Origin: an uncultured Blastocatellia bacterium
GTDB taxonomy: Bacteria > Acidobacteriota > Blastocatellia > HR10
NCBI GenBank assembly: GCA_937934295.1
Contig: CALHAI010000005.1
Location: 1-64,000, forward strand
Direction of reading: 5' to 3'
DNA: 64,000 nucleotides
The notes below the pieces were generated by a model that did not search any database, was not told where the DNA came from, and was given only the letters and a program-made list of their open reading frames with translations. Shown here one piece after another: positions 58,085 to 64,000 of the stretch. The position numbers were made by a program, and so were the translations under genes. Each line of letters starts with the position of its first letter. Positions within the stretch are counted from its first letter, which is position 1.

Positions 58085-60178
58085 TCAGTCCAAGTTTCCA
58101 TCCACGCGATAGCGATTTCGCCATTCAGCCAGAAGACCGCGATTCCACATCGAGAGGCGACCGAAGGTCTGCACGCCGAGCGCCAGGCCATCGAGTCGCG
58201 AGCCGTGACAATGTGGACATTGCCGATGTAGACCTCGCGCGCAGCGTCCGCACTCCATGCAGAGCGTGAACTCCGGTGCCGGCAGAATACCCGCCGAATG
58301 CGTCTGGAAGAATCCACGAGAGATGAGCGCCGCCAGTGGCTCTACTGCCGTCGTATCCTCTCCCAACCAGATGGGCGTTATGGCGCCAAACGGTCCGAAG
58401 TCGTGAAGCAATCCCTCAATGCGCACGCGCTCGAAGGCGCGCACGGCAGCTTGCGGGAGCACCTTGAAGGGCCGACTGTAGTACACCTCGCCTCGCTCCG
58501 CATCCCCGGAGACCGTCTCGGCGGCACGTGCGGCGAACGGAGATCGCACATCCAGGCGCGCCAACCGAGTGGCGGCCACCTCATCCGTCGAATCCGCCAC
58601 GACGAACCGAACCTTATACTTAGCGCTCAAGCGCCCGGCCTCTCGCACTAAGTGCGCCGTGATGCGCAGGGCCATCTCCACGGCTTGATCGGACTCATGC
58701 AGATGCTTCCCCGTGAGCAACCACACCGCTTCGTCTAACCCGAAGGGACAAATGAGATGCGTCGTCCATGTGAGTTTGAGGAACGTCATCTCCGCATGGC
58801 GCAGGGTCAGAAGAGCGAGCGGTCCCACTTCGCCCAACGCCATCAGTTTCTCCAGGAAGATGCGCTTCTCCAAATGCGCTTGCGCCACCACTTCCATCAG
58901 GTCGGTGAGCTGCTCGAAGAAGGCGAGCACATCGCCTTCGACGCGATATCCGATGCGAGGGAGATTCACGGCGATCGCCTGAAGTACAGCCGTGCGCCAT
59001 CGCCAGGTCTCGGCGCGCTCGTGGCTGGCCTCGAAGGGGACGCCGAACCGCGAGAAGAAGCTCCGCGTCTCATCCCGATCGAAGACGATGCGCACGCCCC
59101 CGCGCTGCGCGATGACGTCGCACAAGAGATCGAGGAACTCGCGATAGCCCTCGATCGTCGCGAAACGATCCGTCAGGTGCAGGACAAGACGCGGCGTGAG
59201 AAAGGGACGGCCCTCAGCATCCCCCTCCCGATAGACCTCCAGGAGCTGGCGCAAGAAACGACGGGCGACCTCCCCATAGGCCGCGTACGGTTGGCCGGTC
59301 TCCTCGCCCTGAGGTCCCAGCGCCGGGCGCGCCGCCAGATATGCCGGCACGTCCCAATCCAGATGCACATCGCATGCGAGGACTTGCCCCCCTCGCGCGA
59401 CGGCCGGGGCCGACAGCTCGAACAGGAGCGCTTGCGCCAACTGGCGCAGATCGCGATCCTCGGCGTCTCTCACATACGGCGCGAGCGCTACGTTGAGACT
59501 ATCCCAGACGACGGGCCCCGCTAAATAACCGTGGAGCGCGGCCGAGAACTTCACCAGATGTGCGAGCAAGACTTCGGGGTGTCGCGCCGGACGCGCGCTG
59601 GCGAACCCATGCGGGAGCGCGATCCCGTAGCGCTTGAGATAATCCACCGAGCTGGCAAGCAGAGCAGGACGATCCACCGCGCCGATGTTCTGGAGATGGA
59701 TCATCCCTGTCAGATGGGCGTCCGCGACCATGTCGGAGAAGACTTCTCGAATCGCGTATTCCCGCTTGATGGCTTCGGCCAGGAGGAGGCTCGTCCCCTC
59801 CGGTCCATGCGGCGGCGCCTCGTGCTCGCGCGCGCCCTGTCGAATGATCCGATCGGCATCGTAGAGCGGAACGCCCAAGCGCGAATGCGCGCGGTGCGCC
59901 GCCTCCAGATTGTGCTCCAGAAGCTTCACGTTCACCAATTCGCGGATGAGCGAAGAACTGAGCGTGCGCACGCCCGCGCGCGCGATCGCCTCTTTGACTT
60001 CCAGACTGATCTGCGTCGCCAGCTCAACATCCACGCGCGCTTCTCGAACCAACGCCTCCACGATGTGCTGCGGGTCGAAGCGCACGACTTGCTCATCCGA
60101 GCGGCGAACGTACATCTCCGGTTCCGAACCCGCTTCGTCCTGTGACCACGCCTCTTCCCTCTCCATATCTCCCACCAC
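58085..60178 (-). CDS. NrdD (class III ribonucleotide reductase)-like protein with ATP-cone, apparently degenerate active site
   Basis: N-terminal ATP-cone; internal NrdD-like VKFSAALHGYLAGPVVWDSLNVALAPYV, LDWDVP, NLPRIGY; C-terminal CMECGRC...CPHCHG zinc site; no RVxGY glycyl motif. Confidence 0.75.
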   Translation of the reverse strand: MVGDMEREEAWSQDEAGSEPEMYVRRSDEQVVRFDPQHIVEALVREARVDVELATQISLEVKEAIARAGVRTLSSSLIRELVNVKLLEHNLEAAHRAHSRLGVPLYDADRIIRQGAREHEAPPHGPEGTSLLLAEAIKREYAIREVFSDMVADAHLTGMIHLQNIGAVDRPALLASSVDYLKRYGIALPHGFASARPARHPEVLLAHLVKFSAALHGYLAGPVVWDSLNVALAPYVRDAEDRDLRQLAQALLFELSAPAVARGGQVLACDVHLDWDVPAYLAARPALGPQGEETGQPYAAYGEVARRFLRQLLEVYREGDAEGRPFLTPRLVLHLTDRFATIEGYREFLDLLCDVIAQRGGVRIVFDRDETRSFFSRFGVPFEASHERAETWRWRTAVLQAIAVNLPRIGYRVEGDVLAFFEQLTDLMEVVAQAHLEKRIFLEKLMALGEVGPLALLTLRHAEMTFLKLTWTTHLICPFGLDEAVWLLTGKHLHESDQAVEMALRITAHLVREAGRLSAKYKVRFVVADSTDEVAATRLARLDVRSPFAARAAETVSGDAERGEVYYSRPFKVLPQAAVRAFERVRIEGLLHDFGPFGAITPIWLGEDTTAVEPLAALISRGFFQTHSAGILPAPEFTLCMECGRCARGLHRQCPHCHGSRLDGLALGVQTFGRLSMWNRGLLAEWRNRYRVDGNLD

Positions 60179-60333
60179 CGGCGGATGATAGCCGCGACGT
60201 TCCCTCCTTTTGGCCGTTCATGCTAGCTTAAAATCCCCTTCGATTCAAGGCCTCCCCCGACTATAATAAGCCCGAGGGACGAAGAGAGCATTCGAGTTCC
60301 GCTCGCGAGAGCGGGGATGTGGAGCAGGCGAGC

Positions 60334-61854
60334 ATGACCGTGCGGGTACGCTTCGCACCGAGTCCGACGGGAGAGCTCCACGTCGGGAACGTGCGGACGG
60401 CACTCTATAACTGGCTCTTCGCGCGACAACACGGCGGCCGCTTCATCCTGCGCATTGAGGATACGGATGTGGAGCGCTCGCGCCGGGAGTACGAGGAGCA
60501 CATTCTGGAAGACTTGCGCTGGCTCGGCCTGGATTGGGATGAAGGCCCGGATGTCGGCGGAGATTTTGGCCCATATCGGCAGAGCGAACGCCTGGCGCTC
60601 TACCAGGAATACGCCCGACGGTTGCTCGACGCGGGATGGGCTTATCGGTGCTTCTGCACGGAAGAGGAGTTGGAACGAGAACGCGAACGCGCGCGAGCGG
60701 AGAACCGTCCGTATCGTTACGGGGGACGTTGTCGGCATCTCTCCGACTCGGAAGCGCGCGAGCGAGCGGGAGCGGGAGAGCCCCACACGTTGCGCTTTCG
60801 CGTGCGCTCGGGGCCTATCCTCTGGGAGGATGTCGTACGCGGTCCCGTGCGATGGGACGCTGAGGTCATCGGTGATTTCGTCATCGTGAAATCCGACGGT
60901 TGGCCCGTCTACAATTTCGCCGTTGTCGTGGATGATCTGCTCATGCGCATCACGCATGTGATCCGCGGCGATGGGCATCTACCGAACACCCCACGACAGC
61001 TTCTGCTCTATGAAGCGTTGGGGGCTACGCCGCCGGTCTTCGCACATCTATCGACGATCCTCGGTGCTGACGGGACGAAGCTCTCCAAGCGACATGGCGC
61101 GACGGCGCTCCGCGAATTCCGCGAACAGGGGTACGTGCCCGAAGCCCTCTTCAATTTCCTCGCCTTACTTGGTTGGGCGCCTCCGCAAGAGGTCGGCGAG
61201 ATCCTCTCCTGCGAGCAGCTCCTGGAGCTGTTCGCGCTGGAGAACGTCTCCAAGGCGCCGGCGATCTTCGATCTGCAGAAGCTCCAGTGGATGAATCGCG
61301 CGTATCTGAAGGCGAAACCGCTCGATGAGCTGGTGACGGCCATCCTGCCCTATCTGCAGCAGGCGGGACGCCTCCCCACATCCGTGGATGCGGCGATCCG
61401 GGAATGGCTCCGTCGCGTCGTGGATGCCGTGCTCACCCATCTGGATCACCTCTCGCAGATCGTCGAGGAGACGCGGATCATCTTCGAGTACGATCTCTCG
61501 GCCGCGCTCGCGTACCCAGAGGTTCACGAAGTCGTAGAGGATCCGGGCGCCCTCGACGTCCTCGCGCGATTAGTTGAGGAACTGGCCGACGTCCCCGAGA
61601 TCACGACCGAGACCTTTCGCGCGGCGGCTGCTCGCGTCCGCGAACAGACGGGGCGCAAAGGGCGTGCCCTCTTTCACCCGATTCGGATCGCGCTCACCGG
61701 CCGTCCCTCGGGACCGGAGTTGGACAAGCTCGTCCCGATCTATGAGATCGGGGCGACGCTCGCTCTCCCACATCCGATCCCTTCGGTGCGCGAACGGCTT
61801 CGAATGTTCCTGACGTGGGCCGAGCGCGTGCGCGCGGAATCGCCCTCGCGCTGA
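60334..61854 (+). CDS. gltX: Glutamyl-tRNA synthetase
   Basis: VRFAPSPTGELHVGNVRTALYNWLFAR, RIEDTDVERS, TKLSKRHGATALREFREQGYVPEALFNFLALLGW. Confidence 0.97.
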   Translation: MTVRVRFAPSPTGELHVGNVRTALYNWLFARQHGGRFILRIEDTDVERSRREYEEHILEDLRWLGLDWDEGPDVGGDFGPYRQSERLALYQEYARRLLDAGWAYRCFCTEEELERERERARAENRPYRYGGRCRHLSDSEARERAGAGEPHTLRFRVRSGPILWEDVVRGPVRWDAEVIGDFVIVKSDGWPVYNFAVVVDDLLMRITHVIRGDGHLPNTPRQLLLYEALGATPPVFAHLSTILGADGTKLSKRHGATALREFREQGYVPEALFNFLALLGWAPPQEVGEILSCEQLLELFALENVSKAPAIFDLQKLQWMNRAYLKAKPLDELVTAILPYLQQAGRLPTSVDAAIREWLRRVVDAVLTHLDHLSQIVEETRIIFEYDLSAALAYPEVHEVVEDPGALDVLARLVEELADVPEITTETFRAAAARVREQTGRKGRALFHPIRIALTGRPSGPELDKLVPIYEIGATLALPHPIPSVRERLRMFLTWAERVRAESPSR

Positions 61855-61859
61855 CGCCG

Positions 61860-62537
61860 ATGACCGAACGGCTCTTCTACCGAATGAATGCGCTCTTTTG
61901 CCTGGGCGTGGCGGCGAACTTCTTTTGGAGCGCCGAGCTCTGGGATGCGCGCGCATTGGAACGCCTGTCAGAGGAGGATGTGGAACACCTCTTGCGCCAG
62001 CTCGCCGGAGGTGGCCCGCACCTGCTCGCGCTAGTGAGCTATCTGCCCGTTCTGCTCATGATCTCGCTGATGTTCGCCTTCTACCTCTACCTCCATCGTC
62101 GAGCGCGATATCTCTCGCTGCTGGCCTTGCTCTCGGGAACTCTCCTGAGCGGGATTCTCCTGGTTCGTCAAGTGTCCGGGCATCAACTGACTTCGGTCGC
62201 GCTTCGCTTCGTCGCGACGACCGAGTATACGGCGCGACTCGAACTGGTTCAGGAAGCGCGTCGGCTTCTGGATCTGCATCTGTTGCATGGGCTTTTGGTC
62301 AATCGGGCGAGCATCGTCGCGTATGCCCTCTACGGGTTCCTCTTCCAAAAGAGCCGGTATCTCTTGGAAGTCCTCGTCGGCTCTCTCTTCCTGCTGAGCG
62401 CCGTACTGCTTCTGCTCGCGCAGGTGATGGCTTCGGCCGGTGGGCCCCTTGATCGCTCGCCCATCGCGAGCTTCCCGGCCTTCGCCTTCATCCTAGCTGC
62501 CGTCGTGCTCTTCCGCGCTCGAGCGGACGAGGAGTGA
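61860..62537 (+). CDS. Hypothetical integral membrane protein
   Basis: 225 aa with several hydrophobic segments; immediately downstream of gltX. Confidence 0.75.
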   Translation: MTERLFYRMNALFCLGVAANFFWSAELWDARALERLSEEDVEHLLRQLAGGGPHLLALVSYLPVLLMISLMFAFYLYLHRRARYLSLLALLSGTLLSGILLVRQVSGHQLTSVALRFVATTEYTARLELVQEARRLLDLHLLHGLLVNRASIVAYALYGFLFQKSRYLLEVLVGSLFLLSAVLLLLAQVMASAGGPLDRSPIASFPAFAFILAAVVLFRARADEE

Positions 62538-62630
62538 GCCGCGTCCGCGAAGACGCGGGGCTTCATTGACGGATTTCCCAAAGGCCGGGTAAACTGAACG
62601 GGTGAATGTCCAACATGCGAGGAGGGCATT

Positions 62631-62969
62631 ATGGCGGAGAATAACGGAGTCAGCCGATTGACCTACTTTCTGATCGGATTCGGTCTGGGGGCGGTCGTCG
62701 CTCTGCTCTTCGCTCCGAAGTCGGGACGCGAGCTGCGGGAAGATATCGCTGAGAAGACGCGACGCGGATTGGAGAAAGCGAGCGAGGCCTATGAGACGGC
62801 GCGGGAGCGCGCGAAGGAGCTGGTGGAGAGCGGGCGCGAGAAAGCGGCCGCGCTCGCCGAAGAAGCCAAGGAGCGCGTGGTCGAGACCCGAGAGCGCCTC
62901 TCGGCGGCCATCGAGGCGGGCCGACAAGCCTATCGCGAGGAGAAGCGCAAAGCGGAAGCCGAAGGATGA
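62631..62969 (+). CDS. YtxH domain-containing protein
   Basis: YFLIGFGLGAVVALLFAPKSGRELREDIAEKTRRGLEKA. Confidence 0.88.
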   Translation: MAENNGVSRLTYFLIGFGLGAVVALLFAPKSGRELREDIAEKTRRGLEKASEAYETARERAKELVESGREKAAALAEEAKERVVETRERLSAAIEAGRQAYREEKRKAEAEG

Positions 62970-62993
62970 GCCCCCGCCAAGGAGAAGCGAACC

Positions 62994-63527
62994 GTGGGAC
63001 ATGCCGTCTTTGAATGGGTGATCGCGATTGCCGTCCTCGTCCTCTTCGCCTCGAACATCATCTTCCTCTGGCGCATCAACGAGACGCTCAAGGCCCTGAT
63101 GGTGAATTCCCAGCAGATGAACGAACGCGTGAACGCCATGCTCAACGAAGCGCACGGCGTCTTGAGCGATGCGCGCGGCGCCATCGCCGCGCTCGTCGGA
63201 GAGGCGCGTCCCGTCGTGCGCGCCATTGCGACGACGGCCAATGAGCTGACGGACATGGTCCATCGGCAGGCGCTCGAAGTGCGCGGACTGCTGCGCGACA
63301 CGGTCCTCATCCTCCGCAACAAGGTCGAGCAGCTCGATGACCTGGTCACGCGCACGACCGAGCGCGTGGATGAGACGACGGCCACCATCCAACGGCAGAT
63401 CCTGGAGCCCGTTCGAGAGATTCACTATCTGACGACGGCCATCCGGCGCGCCGCCGGCGTGCTCTTTGCCGGTCGCCGGAGATCCGTGGATCGGGCGTAT
63501 CACGACGAGGAGTTGTTCATCGGATGA
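62994..63527 (+). CDS. DUF948-like membrane-anchored coiled-coil protein
   Basis: N-terminal TM then long helical NEAHGVLSDARGAIAALVGEARPVVRAIATTANELTDMV. Confidence 0.65.
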   Translation: MGHAVFEWVIAIAVLVLFASNIIFLWRINETLKALMVNSQQMNERVNAMLNEAHGVLSDARGAIAALVGEARPVVRAIATTANELTDMVHRQALEVRGLLRDTVLILRNKVEQLDDLVTRTTERVDETTATIQRQILEPVREIHYLTTAIRRAAGVLFAGRRRSVDRAYHDEELFIG

Positions 63528-63529
63528 CG

Positions 63530-64000
63530 ATGCGAGCCCCACTTGATCTCAAGCAGACGATCAATCTCCCGAAGAAGATCCTGCCGATGAAGGCGAATCT
63601 CGTGGAATCAGAACCGGCGCGCCTGCAGCGGTGGAAGGAGATGCGCCTGTACGAGCGCATCCTGGAAGCGCGGCGCGATCGCCCGCTCTTCATCTTGCAC
63701 GATGGGCCGCCCTACGCCAACGGCCACATTCACATCGGGCATGCGTTGAACAAGATCTTGAAAGATTTGATCGTGAAGACGCGCACGATGATGGGGTACC
63801 AATGCCCCTTCGTCCCGGGATGGGATTGCCACGGTCTGCCGATCGAGATCCAGGTGGATGAGCAGCTCGGGCGGCGTAAAGCCGAGTTGCCCATCGTGGA
63901 GATTCGGCGCGAAGCGCGGCAGTTGGCGGAGTACTACATGCGGGCGCAGTCGGAGGAATTCCAACGCTTGGGCGTCTTCGGCGACTTCGAGCATCCCTAT
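63530..64000 (+). CDS. ileS: Isoleucyl-tRNA synthetase, N-terminal part (truncated by window)
   Basis: LDLKQTINLPKKILPMKANL, ILHDGPPYANGHIHIGHALNKILKDLIVKTRTMMGYQCPFVPGWDCHGLPIE. Confidence 0.96.
   Translation, partial: MRAPLDLKQTINLPKKILPMKANLVESEPARLQRWKEMRLYERILEARRDRPLFILHDGPPYANGHIHIGHALNKILKDLIVKTRTMMGYQCPFVPGWDCHGLPIEIQVDEQLGRRKAELPIVEIRREARQLAEYYMRAQSEEFQRLGVFGDFEHPY

Noticed and set aside
1-64000. CRISPR arrays, tRNA or rRNA genes, prophage structural genes
   Set aside because: No regularly spaced direct repeats, cloverleaf/rRNA sequence or phage genes noticed on reading; no dedicated search could be run.

Overview
This 64 kb window comes from a GC-rich bacterium, probably an Acidobacteriota (inferred from two Oar-like TonB receptors with carboxypeptidase-regulatory-like N-termini). 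From 0 to about 54 kb almost every gene is on the minus strand in tightly overlapping operons. Together they form a large acyl-CoA/ring-fission catabolic island. Its parts are hydantoinase A/B (ketone-carboxylase-like) genes with a split PEP-synthase-like pair and two orphan paralogues, EtfAB and an ETF:quinone oxidoreductase-like FeS protein, and acyl-CoA dehydrogenases. It also has thiolase and thiolase-like/DUF35 pairs, an HMG-CoA-synthase-like/DUF35 fusion, three IpdAB/GctAB-type CoA-transferase-family modules, PaaK-like ligases, VOC proteins, luciferase-like oxidoreductases, and TonB receptors. From 55.4 kb onward are housekeeping genes: hppA, a 3D-domain protein, an NrdD homologue, gltX, YtxH and DUF948-like proteins, and partial ileS. 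The strongest findings are: (1) a CMD/AhpD-like gene with one in-frame TGA exactly at the second Cys position of its CxxC motif, followed by a bacterial-SECIS-like hairpin, so a probable CxxU selenoprotein; (2) a possible new ketone-activating carboxylase operon pairing HyuA/HyuB with stand-alone phosphohistidine and PEP-binding domains and two unknown paralogues; (3) repeated loss of catalytic residues in thiolase, HMGS, CoA-transferase and NrdD homologues; (4) a shared TetR-type operator palindrome at three operon starts; (5) TnpB remnants at both edges of the island. No database search or alignment was run. Family calls are by recognition of motifs in the translated sequences.
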